DNA of 64,000 nt from Mercurialis annua (taxonomy: Eukaryota > Streptophyta > Magnoliopsida > Malpighiales > Euphorbiaceae): positions 22,828,201 through 22,892,200 of the forward strand of contig NC_065571.1 in NCBI RefSeq assembly GCF_937616625.2, read 5' to 3'. Shown here one piece after another: positions 11,917 through 24,046 of this stretch. The position numbers and the translations under genes are program-made. The notes beneath the pieces are model-generated. The model was given only the letters and a program-made list of their open reading frames with translations. It did not search any database and had not been told where the DNA came from. Positions within the stretch are counted from its first letter, which is position 1. Each line of letters opens with the position of its first letter.

Positions 11917-12026
11917 GGGCGCGATGGGAGGCGCGTTGCGAGGCGCGTTCGTCCCATCGCGCCTTCACATGACGCTGAAATCGTATGGGGCGCGTTGCGA
12001 GGCGCGATGGCCCATCGCGCCCTCCA
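11917..12026 (-). repeat. GC-rich inverted repeats, copy 3
   Basis: Same hairpins, here followed by the normal U3 continuation rather than by another copy. Confidence 0.75.
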
Positions 12027-15000
12027 ACGCGCCTCAATTTTTGATCCAACGGTCAACTTTGTCTTGGGCACAACATATCCAAAAATGAATCTGATCCGAC
12101 GGTTAAATTGGGAGATATGAATGTTTTCTCAAAACATGTCAAATTCAGAAGGTACAAGAATAAATCATCGATTATTAACCGAATACAAATCCAATCGCCA
12201 TCGAAAACTCACACGACACATGCGACATATACAAGATACAACTCAAACCGCAAACAAAGTGTTACATTTGCTAAGTCCACCATTAACAATCCGAAACTAA
12301 GTCGGAAACACAACAAAACCATGACGGAAAAACACGGGATATTACACCTTTTTAGAGATTTAAGCCAAACGTTTACAAACGTTACGAAACAAATCCAAAC
12401 GTTTCGAATTTTTACCGATTGAAGCCAACGTTTACAAACGTTACGAAACAAATTCAAACATTTCCCATATTTAACAATTTAAGCCAAACGTTTACAAACG
12501 TTACGAAACAAAACCAAGCGTATCACCTTTTTAGCAATTAATGCCAAACATTTATAAACGAAACAAAACAAATCAAAGCGTTTCACCTTTTTAGCAATTG
12601 AAGGCAAACGTTTACAAACGTTACGAAACAAATCCAAGCGTTTTACCTTTTTAACAATTAATGCCAAACGTTTACAAACGTTACAAAACAAATTCAAATG
12701 TTTCACCTTTTTAGCGATTCAAGCCAAACGTTTACAAATGTTATGAAACAAATCCAAACGTTGCACCTTTTTAGCAATTTAAGCCAAACATTTACAAAGG
12801 TTAAGAAACAAATTCAAATATTTCAACTTATTAGCAATTTAAGCCAAACATTTACAAACGTAACAAAACAAATCAACGCGTTTCACCTTTTTAGCAATTG
12901 AAGGCAAACGTTTACAAACGTTACGAAACAAAACCAAGCGTATCACCTTTTTAGCAATTTATGCCAAACATTTACAAACGTAGCAAAAAAAAATCAAAGC
13001 GTTTGACATTTTTAGCAATTGAAGGCAAACGTTTACAAACGTTACGAAACAAATCCAAGCGTTTCACCTTTTTAACAATTAATTCCAAACGTTTACAAAC
13101 GTTACGAAACAAATCCAAATGTTTCACCTTTTTAGCGATTTAAGCTAAACGTTTACAAACGTTAAGAAACAAATCCAAACGTTGCATCTTTTGAGCAATT
13201 TAAGCCAAACATTTACAAAGGTTAAGAAACAAATTCAAATATTACACCTTATTAGCAATTTAAGCCAAACGTTTGCAAACGTTACGAAACAAATCCAAGC
13301 GTTTCACCTTTTTAGCAATATAACCCAAACGTTTACAAACGTTATGAAACAAATCCAAGCATTTCACCTTTTTGGCAATTTGAGCCAAACATTTACAAAC
13401 TTTACGAAACAAATCCAAATGTTTCAAATTTTTAGCGATTTAAGCTAAACGTTTACAAACGTTACTAAACAAATCAATCCAAGCGTTTCACCTTTTCAGC
13501 AATTTAAGCCAAACGTTTACAAACATTACAAAACAAATCCAGGCGTTTCTCCTTTTTAGCAATATAAGCCAAACGTTTACAAATGTTAAGAAACAAATCC
13601 AAGCGTTTCACCTTTTTAGCAATTTAAGCCAGACATTTACAAACATTACGAAACACATCCAAACGTTGCACCTTTTTAGAAATTTAAGTCAAATGTATAC
13701 AAATATTACGAAACAAATCCAAACATTTCCCCATTTTAGCGATTTAAGCCAAACGTTTAAAACGTTACGAAACAAGTCCAAATGTCTCACCTTTTTAGCG
13801 GTTTATGCCAAACATTTACAAAAGTTACGAAACAAATCCAAACATTTCACCTTTTTAGCGATTGAAGCCAAACGTTTACAAACGTTACGAAACAAATCCA
13901 AACGTTTCAACTTTTTAGCGATTTATGCCAAACGTTTACAAACGTTACGAAATAAATCCAAACGTTTCATCTTTTTAGTGATTGAAGCCAAACGTTTACA
14001 AAAGTTACAAAACAAATCTAAACGTTTCACCTTTTTAGCGATTTAAGCCAAATGTTTTAAAACTTTACGAAACAAGTCCAAACATATCACCTTTTTAGCG
14101 ATTCAAGCCAAATGTTAACAAACGTTACGAAACAAAACCAAACGTATACAATGTTTTGAAAAAATCCAAGCGTTTCACCTTTTTAGCAATTTAAGACAAA
14201 CGTTTACAAATGTTATGAAACAAATCCGAGTGTTTTACTTTTTTAGCTATTAAAACAAAACGTTTACAAACGTTACGAAACAAAACCAAACGTTTACAAA
14301 CGTTACGAAACAAATCCGAGTGTTTCACCTTTTTAGCAATTTAAGCCAAATGTATACAAACGTTAAGAAACAAATCCAAGCATTTCACCTTTTTAGCAAT
14401 TTAAGCCAAATGTTTACAAACGTTAAGAAACAAATCCAAGCATTTCACCTTTTTAGCAATTTACGCAAAACGTTACAAATGTTACGAAAGAAATCCAAAC
14501 ATTTTATCTTTTTAGCTATTTAATACAAACGTTTACAAACGTTACGAAACAAATCCAAACGTTTTCCCATTTTCGCGATTTAAGCCAAAAGTTTAAAACA
14601 TTACAAAACAAATTCAAACGTTTCACCTTTTTAGAGATTTAAGCCAAACGTTTACAAACGTTACGAAACGAATCCAAACGTTTCGCATTTTTACCGATTG
14701 AAGCCAACGTTTACAAACGTTACGAAACAAATCCAAACGTTTCCCATATTTAACAATTTAAGAAAAACGTTTACAAACGTTACGAAACAAAACCAAGCGT
14801 ATCACCTTTTTAGCAATTTATTTCAAACATTTACAAACGTAACAAAACAAATCAAAGCGTTTCACCTTTTTTGCAATTGAAGGCAAACGTTTACAAACGT
14901 TACGAAACAAATCCAAGCGTTTCACCTTTTTAACAATTAATGCCAAACGTTTACAAACGTTGCAAAACAAATCCAAATGTTTCACCTTTTTAGCGATTCA

Positions 15001-18000
15001 AGCCAAACGTTTACAAACGTTATGAAACAAATCCAAACGTTGCACCTTTTTAGCAATTTAAGCCAAACATTTACAAAGGTTAAGAAACAAATTCAAATAT
15101 TTCACCTTATTAGCAATTTAAGCCAAACGTTTGCAAACGTTACGAAAAAAATCCAAGCGTTTCACCTTTTTAGCAATATAACCCAAACATTTACAAACGT
15201 TACGAAAAAAATCCGAGCATTTCACCTTTTTGGCAATTTGAGCCAAACATTTACAAACTTTACGAAAAAAAATCCAAATGTTTCAAAGTTTTAGCGATTT
15301 AAGCTAAACTTTTACAAACGTTACGAAACAAATCAAACCAAGCGTTTCACCTTTTTAGCAATTTAAGCCAAACGTTTACAAACATTACAAAACAAATCCA
15401 GGCGTTTCTCCTTTTTCGCAATATAAGCCAAACGTTTACAAACGTTACGAAATAAATCAAAGCGTTTCACCTTTTTAGCAATTTAAGCCAGACATTTACA
15501 AACATTACGAAGCACATCCAAACGTTGCACCTTTTTAGCAATTTAAGTCAAATGTATACAAATATTACGAAACAAATCCAAACATTTCCCCATTTTAGCA
15601 ATTTAAGCCAAACGTTTCAAACGTTACCAAACAAATCCACATGTCTCACCTTTTTAGCGATTTATGCCAAACGTTTACAAAAGTTACGAAACAAATCCAA
15701 ACATTTCACCTTTTTAGCGATTGAAGCCAAACGTTTACAAACGTTACGAAACAAATCCAAACGTCTCAACTTTTTGGCGATTTATGCCAAATGTTTACAA
15801 ACGTTACGAAACAAATCTAAATGTTTCATCTTTTTAGTGATTGAAGCCAAACGTTTACAAAAGTTACAAAACAAATCTAAACGTTTCATCTTTTTAGCGA
15901 TTTAAGCCAAATGTTTAAAAACGTTACGAAACAAGTCCAAACGTTTCACCTTTTTAGCGATTCAAGCCAAATGTTAACAAACGTTACGAAACAAAACCAA
16001 ACGTATACAATGTTTCGAAAAAATCCAAGCGTTTCACCTTTTTAGCAATGTAAGACAAACGTTTACAAATTTTATGAAACAAATCCAAGCGTTTTACTTT
16101 TTAGCAATTAAAGCAAAACGTTTACAAACGTTACGAAACGAAACCAAACGTTTACAAACGTTACGAAACAAATCCGAGTGTTTCACCTTTTAGCAATTTA
16201 AGCCAAACGTTTACAAACGTTAAGAAACAAATCCAAGCGTTTCACCTTTTTAGCAATTTACGCAAAACGTTTACAAATGTTACGAAACAAATCCAAACAT
16301 TTCATGTTTTTAGCGATTTAAGACAAACGTTTACAAACGTTACGAAACAAAACAAAATGTTTCACCTTTTTAGCAATTTAAGCCAAACGTTTACAAACCT
16401 TACGAAACAAATCCAAACGTTTTCCCATTTTTCCGATTTAAGCCAAACATTTAAAACGTTACAAAACAAATTCAAACGTTTCCCCTTTTTAGAGATTTAA
16501 GCCAAACTTTTGCAAACGTTACGAAACAAATCCAAAAGTTTCGCATTTTCACCGATTGAAGCCAAACGTTACGAAACAAATCCAAACGTTTCCCATATTT
16601 AACAATTTAAGCCAAACGTTTACAAACGTTACGAAACAAAACCAAACGTATCACCTTATGAGCAATTTATGCCACACATTTACAAACGTAACAAAACAAA
16701 TCAAAGCGTTTCACCTTTTTAGCGATTGAAGGCAAACGTATACAAACGTTACAAAACAAATCCATGCATTTCACCTATATAACAATTTATGCCAAACGTT
16801 TACAAACGTTACGAAACAAATCCAAATGTTTCACCTTTTTAGCGATTTAAGCCAAACGTTTACAAACGTTATGAAACAAATCCAAACGTTGCACCTTTTT
16901 AGAAATTTAAGCCAAACATTTACAAAGGTTAAGAAACAAATTCAAACATTTCACCTTATTAGCAATTTAAGCCAAACGTTTGCAAACAGTACGAAACAAA
17001 TCCAAGCGTTTCACCTTTTTAGCAATATAACCCAAACGTTTACAAACGTTACGAAACAAATCCAAACGTTTCCCATATTTAACAATTTAAGCCAAACGTT
17101 TACAAACGTTACGAAACAAAACCAAGCGTATCACCTTTTTAGCAATTTATGCCAAACATTTACAAACGTAACAAAACAAATCAAAGTGTTTCACCTTTTT
17201 AGCAATTGAAGGCAAACGTTTACAAAGGTTACGAAACAAATCCAAGCGTTTCACCTTTTTAACAATTTATGCCAAATATTTACAAACGTTCCGAAACAAA
17301 TCCAAATGTTTCACCTTTTTAGCGATTTAAGCCAAAAGTTTACAAACGTTATGAAACAAATCCAAACGTTGCATCTTTTTTGCAATTTAAGCCAAACATT
17401 TACAAAGGTTAAGAAACAAATTCAAATATTTCACCTTATTAGCAATTTAAGCTAAACGTTTGCAAACGCTACGAAGCAAATCCAAACGTTTCACCTTTTT
17501 AGCAATATAACACAAACGTTTACAAACGTTACGAAACAAATCCAAGCATTTCACCTTTTTGACAATTTAAGCCTAACATTTACAAACTTTAAGAAACAAA
17601 TCCAAATGTTTCAAATTTTTAGCGATTTAAGGTAAACGTTTAAAAACTTACGAAACAAATCAAACCAAGCGTTTCACCTTTTTAGCAATTTAAGCCAAAC
17701 GTTTACAAACATTTCAAAACAAATCCAGGCGTTTCTCCTTTTTAGCAATATAAGCCAAACGTTTACAAACGTTACGAAACAAATCCAAGTGTTTCACCTT
17801 TTTAGCGATTCAAGCCAAATGTTAACAAACGTTACGAAACGTATACAATGTTTCGAAAAAATCCAAGCGTTTCACCTTTTTAGCAATTCAAGACAAACGT
17901 TTACAAATGTTATGAAACAAATCCGAGTGTTTTACGTTTTTAGCAATTAAAACAAAACGTTTACAAACGTTACGAAACAAAACCAAACGTTTACAAACGT

Positions 18001-18360
18001 TACGAAACAAATCCGAGTGTTTCACCTTTTTAGCAATTTAAGCCAAATGTTTTCAAACGTTAAGAAACAAATCCAAGCATTTCACCTTTTTAGCAATTTA
18101 AGCCAAATGTTTACAAACGTTAAGAAACAAATCCAAGCATTTCACCTTTTTAGCAATTTACGCAAAACATTTACAAATGTTACGAAATAAATCAAAACAT
18201 TATATCTTTTTAGCGATTTAAGACAAACGTTTACAAACGTTACGAAACAAAAGAAAACGTTTCACCTTATTAGCAATTTAAGCCAAACGCTTACAAACGT
18301 TACGAAACAAATCCAAACGTTTTCCCATTTTCGCGATTTAAGCCAAAAGTTTAAAACGTT

Positions 18361-21300
18361 ACAAAACAAATTCAAACGTTTCACCTTTTTAGAGATTTAA
18401 GCCAAACATTTACAAACGTTACGAAACAAATCCAAACGTTTCGCATTTTTACCGATTGAAGCCAACGTTTACAAACGTTACGAAACAAATCCAAACGTTT
18501 CCCATATTTAACAATTTAAGCCAAACGTTTACAAACGTTACGAAACAAAACCAAGCGTATCACCTTTTTAGCAATTAATGCCAAACATTTACAAACGAAA
18601 CAAAACAAATCAAAGTGTTTCACCTTTTTAGCAATTGAAGGCAAACGTTTACAAACGTTACGAAACAAATCCAAGCGTTTCACCTTTTTAACAATTAATG
18701 CCAAACGTTTACAAACGTTACAAAACAAATCCAAATGTTTCACCTTTTTAGCGATTCAAGCCAAACGTTTACAAATGTTATGAAACAAATCCAAACGTTG
18801 CACGTTTTTAGCAATTTAAGCCAAACATTTACAAAGGTTAAGAAACAAATTCAAATATTTCACCTTATTAGCAATTTAAGCCAAACATTTACAAACGTAA
18901 TAAAACAAATCAAAGCGTTTCACCTTTTTAGCAATTGAAGGCAAACGTTTACAAACGTTACGAAACAAAACCAAGCGTATCACCTTTTTAGCAATTTATG
19001 CCAAACATTTACAAACTTAGCAAAACAAATCAAAGCGTTTCACCTTTTTAGCAATTGAAGGCAAACGTTTACAAACGTTACGAAACAAATCCAAGCGTTT
19101 CACCTTTTTAACAATTAATTCCAAACGTTTACAAACGTTACGAAACAAATCCAAATGTTTCACCTTTTTAGCGATTTAAGCAAAACGTTTACAAACGTTA
19201 TGAAACAAATCCAAACGTTGCATCTTTTTAGCAATTTAAGCCAAACATTTACAAAGGTTAAGAAACAAATTCAAATATTACACCTTATTAGCAATTTAAG
19301 CCAAACGTTTGCAAACGTTACGAAACAAATCCAAGCGTTTCACCTTTTTAGCAATATAACCCAAACGTTTACAAACGTTACGAAACAAATCCAAGCATTT
19401 CACCTTTTTGGCAATTTGAGCAAAACATTTACAAACTTTACGAAACAAATCCAAATGTTTCAAATTTTTAGCGATTTAAGCTAAACGTTTACAAACGTTA
19501 CGAAACAAATCAATCCAAGCGTTTCACCTTTTTAGCAATTTATGCCAAAAGTTTACAAACATTACAAAACAAATCCAGGCGTTTCTCCTTTTTAGCAATA
19601 TAAGCCAAACGTTTACAAACGTTACGAAACAAATCCAAGCGTTTCACCTTTTTAGCAATTTAAGCCAGACATTTACAAACATTACGAAACAAATCAAACC
19701 AAGGTTTTCACCTTTTTAGAAATTTAAGCCAAACGTTTACAAACATTACAAAACAAATCCAGGCGTTTCTCCTTTTTAGCAATATAAGCCAAACGTTTAC
19801 AAACGTTAGGAAATAAATCCAAGTGTTTCACCTTTTTAGCAATTTAAGCCAGACATTTACAAACGTTACGAAACAAATCCAAACGTTGCACCTTTTTAGA
19901 AATTTAAGTCAAATTTATAAAAATATTAGAAACAAATCCAAACATTTCCCCATTTTAGCGATTTAAGCCAAACTTTTAAAACGTTACGAAACAAGTCCAA
20001 ATGTCTCACCTTTTTAGCGATTTATGCCAAACGTTTACAAAAGTTACGAAACAAATCCAAACATTTCACCTTTTTAGCGATTGAAGCCAAACGTTTACAA
20101 ACGTTACGAAACAAATCCAAACGTTTTAACTTTTTAGCAATTTATGCCAAACGTTTACAAACGTTACGAAATAAATCCAAACGTTTCATCTTTTTAGTGA
20201 TTGAAGCCAAACGTTTACAAAAGTTACAAAACAAATCTAAACGTTTCACGTTTTTAGCGATTTGAGCCAAATGTTTTAAAACTTTACGAAACAAGTCCAA
20301 ACATATCACCTTTTTAGCGATTCAAGCCAAATGTTAACAAACGTTAAGAAACAAAACCAAACGTATACAATGTTTCGAAAAAATCCAAGCGTTTCACCTT
20401 TTTAGCAATTTAAGACAAACGTTTACAAATGTTATGAAACAAATCCGAATGTTTTACTTTTTTAGCAATTAAAACAAAACGTTTACAAACGTTACGAAAC
20501 AAAACCAAACGTTTACAAACGTTACGAAACAAATCCGAATGTTTCACCTTTTTAGCAATTTTTGCCAAATGTTTACAAATGTTAAGAAACAAATCCAAGC
20601 ATTTCACCTTTTTAGCAATTTAAGCCAAATGTTTACAAATGTTAAGAAACAAATCCAAGCATTTCACCTTTTTAGCAATTTAAGCCAAATGTTTACAAAC
20701 GTTAAGAAACAAATCCAAGCATTTCACCTTTTTAGCAATTTACGCAAAACGTTACAAATGTTACGAAAGAAATCCAAACATTTTATCTTTTTAGCAATTT
20801 AAGACAAACGTTTACAAACGTTACGAAACAAAACAAAACGTTTCACCTTTTTAGCAATTTAAGCCAAACGTTTACAAACGTTACGAAACAAATCCAAACG
20901 TTTTCCCATTTTCGCGATTTAAGCCAAAAGTTTAAAACATTACAAAACAAATTCAAATGTTTCGCATTTTTAGAGATTTAAGCCAAACGTTTACAAACGT
21001 TACGAAACAAATCCAAACGTTTCGCATTTTTACCGATTGAAGCCAACGTTTACAAACATTACGAAACAAATCCAAACATTTCCCATATTTAACAATTTAA
21101 GCCAAACGTTTACAAACGTTACGAAACAAAACCAAGCGTATCACCTTTTTAGCAATTAATGCCAAACATTTACAAACGAAACAAAACAAATCAAAGCGTT
21201 TCACCTTTTTAGCAATTGAAGGCAAATGTTTACAAACGTTACGAAACAAATCCAAGCGTTTCACCTTTTTAACAATTAATGCCAAACGTTTACAAACGTT

Positions 21301-22171
21301 ACAAAACAAATCCAAATGTTTCACCTTTTTAGCGATTCAAGCCAAACGTTTACAAATGTTATAAAACAAATCCAAACGTTGCACCTTTTTAGCAATTTAA
21401 GCCAAACATTTACAAAGGTTAAGAAACAAATTCAAATATTTCACCTTATTAGCAATTTAAGCCAAACATTTACAAACGTAACAAAACAAATCAAAGCGTT
21501 TCACCTTTTTAGCAATTGAAGGCAAACGTTTACAAACGTTACGAAACAAAACCAAGCGTATCACCTGTTTAGCAATTTATGCCAAACATGTACAAACGTA
21601 GCAAAACAAATCAAAGCGTTTCACCTTTTTAGCAATTGAAGGCAAACGTTTACAAACGTTACGAAACAAATCCAAGCGTTTCACCTTTTTAACAATTAAT
21701 TCCAAATGTTTACAAACGTTACGAAACAAATCCAAATGTTTCACCTTTTTAGCGATTTAAGCCAAACGTTTAAAAACGTTATGAAACAAATCCAAACGTT
21801 GCATCTTATTAGCAATTTAAGCCAAACATTTACAAAGGTTAAGAAACAAATTCAAATATTACACCTTATTAGCAATTTAAGCAAAACGTTTGCAAACGTT
21901 ACGAAACAAATCCAAGCGTTTCACCTTTTTAGCAATATAACCCAAACGTTTACAAACGTTACGAAAAAAATCCAAGTATTTCACCTTTTTGGCAATTTGA
22001 GCCAAACATTTACAAACTTTACGAAACAAATCCAAATGTTTCAAATTTTTAGCGATTTAAGCTAAACGTTTACAAACGTTACGAAACAAATCAATCCAAG
22101 CGTTTCACCTTCTTAGCAATTTAAGCCAAACGTTTACAAACATTATAAAACAAATCCAGGCGTTTCTCCTT
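18361..22171. repeat. Adjacent higher-order copies, offset 2,581 bp
   Basis: Sequence from about 18361 to 19590 lines up with about 20942 to 22171 at a constant offset of 2,581, sharing many variant positions. Examples are the GATTGAAGCCAACG short monomer and the CAATCCAAGCG insertion monomer at about 19511 and 22092. The register breaks shortly after, with a small deletion at about 22180. Confidence 0.7.
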
Positions 22172-24046
22172 TTTAGCAATAAGCCAAACGTTTACAAACG
22201 TTACGAAACAAATCCAAGTGTTTCACCTTTTTAGCAATTTAAGCCAGACATTTACAAACATTACGAAACACATCCAAACGTTGCACCTTTTTAGCAATTT
22301 AAGTCAAATGTATACAAATATTACGAAACAAATCCAAACATTTCCCCATTTTAGCGATTTAAGCCAAACGTTTAAAACGTTACGAAACAAGTCCAAACGT
22401 CTCACCTTTTTAGCGATTTATGCCAAACGTTTACAAAAGTTACGAAACAAATCCAAACATTTCACCTTTTTAGCGATTGAAGCCAAACATTTACAAAGGT
22501 TACGAAACAAATCCAAACGTTTCAACTTTTTAGCGATTTATGCCAAACGTTTACAAACGTTACGAAATAAATCCAAACGTTTCATCTTTTTAGTGATTGA
22601 AGCCAAACGTTTACAAAAGTTACAAAACAAATCTAAACGTTTCCCCTTTTTAGCGATTTAAGCCAAATGTTTTAAAACTTTACGAAACAAGTCCAAACAT
22701 ATCGCCTTTTTAGCGATTCAAGCCAAATGTTAACAAACGTTACGAAATAAAAACAAACGTACACAATGTTTCGAAAAAATCCAAGCGTTTCACCTTTTTA
22801 GCAATTTAAGACAAACGTTTACAAATGTTATGAAACAAATCCGAGTGTTTTACTTTTTTAACAATTAAAATAAAACGTTTACAAACGTTACGAAACAAAA
22901 CCAAACGTTTACAAACGTTACGAAACAAATCCGAGTGTTTCACCTTTTTAGCAATTTAAGCCAAATGTTTACAAACGTTAAGAAACAAATCCAAGCATTT
23001 CACCTTTTTAGCAATTTAAGCCAAATGTTTACAAACGTTAAGAAACAAATCCAAGCATTTCACCTTTTTAGCAATTTACGCAAAACGTTTACAAATGTTA
23101 CGAAAGAAATCCAAACATTTTATCTTTTTAGCGATTTAAGACAAACGTTTACAAACGTTACGAAACAAAACAAAACGTTTCACCTATTTAGCAATTTAAG
23201 CCAAACGTTTACAAACGTTACGAAACAAATCCAAACGTTTTCCCATTTTCGCGATTTAAGCCAAAAGTTTAAAACGTTACAAAACAAATTCAAACGTTTC
23301 ACCTTTTTAGAGATTTAAGCCAAACGTTTACAAACGTTACGAAACAAATCCAAACGTTTCGCATTTTTACCGATTGAAGCCAACGTTTACAAACGTTACG
23401 AAACAAATCCAAACGTTTCCCATATTTAACAATTTAAGCAAAACGTTTACAAACGTTACGAAACAAAACCAAGCGTATCACCTTTTTAGCAATTTATGTC
23501 AAACATTTACAAACGTAACAAAAAAAATCAAAGCGTTTCAGCTTTTTAGCAATTGAAGGCAAACGTTTACAAACGTTACGAAACAAATCCAAGCATTTCA
23601 CCTTTTTAACAATTAATGCCAAACGTTTACAAACGTTACAAAACAAATCCAAATGTTTCACCTTTTTAGCGATTCAAGCCAAACGTTTACAAACGTTATG
23701 AAACAAATCCAAACATTGCACCTTTTTAGCAATTTAAGCCAAACATTTACAAAGGTTAAGAAACAAATTCAAATATTTCACCTTATTAGCAATTTAAGCC
23801 AAACGTTTGCAAACGTTACGAAACAAATCCAAGCGTTTCACCTTTTTAGCAATATAACCCAAACATTTACAAACGTTACGAAACAAATCCGAGCATTTCA
23901 CCTTTTTGGCAATTTGAGCCAAACATTTACAAACTTTACGAAAAAAATCCAAATGTTTCAAATTTTTAGCGATTTAAGCTAAACTTTTACAAACGTTACG
24001 AAACAAATCAAACCAAGCGTTTCACCTTTTTAGAAATTTAAGCCAA

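Larger units (their letters stand above)
10376..12026 (-). repeat. Tandem LTR segment, copy 3 (1,651 bp)
   Basis: One base shorter than the other two (GATTGAAATTAT near 11040). It continues past the CCTCCA breakpoint into normal U3 sequence (ACGCGCCTCAATTT), as in the 3' LTR, so it retains the original right junction. It has TATA at 11885-11892 and hairpins at 11917-12026. Confidence 0.9.
1..12346 (-). mobile_element. LTR retrotransposon, minus strand, apparently non-autonomous, truncated by window edge
   Basis: Read on the minus strand the order is 5' LTR (12346 to 6172), primer-binding site (6167 to 6156), internal region (6171 to 1461), polypurine tract (next to 1460) and 3' LTR (1460 to beyond position 1). 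LTR ends are TGTAATATCCCG and CGTGACA-type, so TG...CA is kept. The PBS matches the 3' end of plant initiator tRNA-Met, and the tract plus LTR start resembles plant Ty3/gypsy elements of the Del/Tekay chromovirus group (family knowledge; lineage is inference). The internal region is only about 4.7 kb and shows no gag, protease, reverse transcriptase, RNase H or integrase, so mobility would depend on proteins from a relative. The right flank is satellite beginning CCTTT, which should be one half of the target duplication; the other half lies outside the window. Confidence 0.85.
6172..12346 (-). mobile_element. 5' LTR enlarged by internal tandem triplication
   Basis: The LTR starts (on the minus strand) at 12346 with TGTAATATCCCG and ends at 6172 with CGTGACA. 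It is 6,175 bases long; removing two of the three 1,652-base copies leaves about 2.87 kb, the length inferred for the 3' LTR and close to the two solo LTRs. Near the end it carries CTCGG...CCGAG and the block GGGTCAGATATACTGAGAT (around 6619-6637), also found in both solo LTRs. The right boundary abuts satellite beginning CCTTTTTAGAG. Confidence 0.88.
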
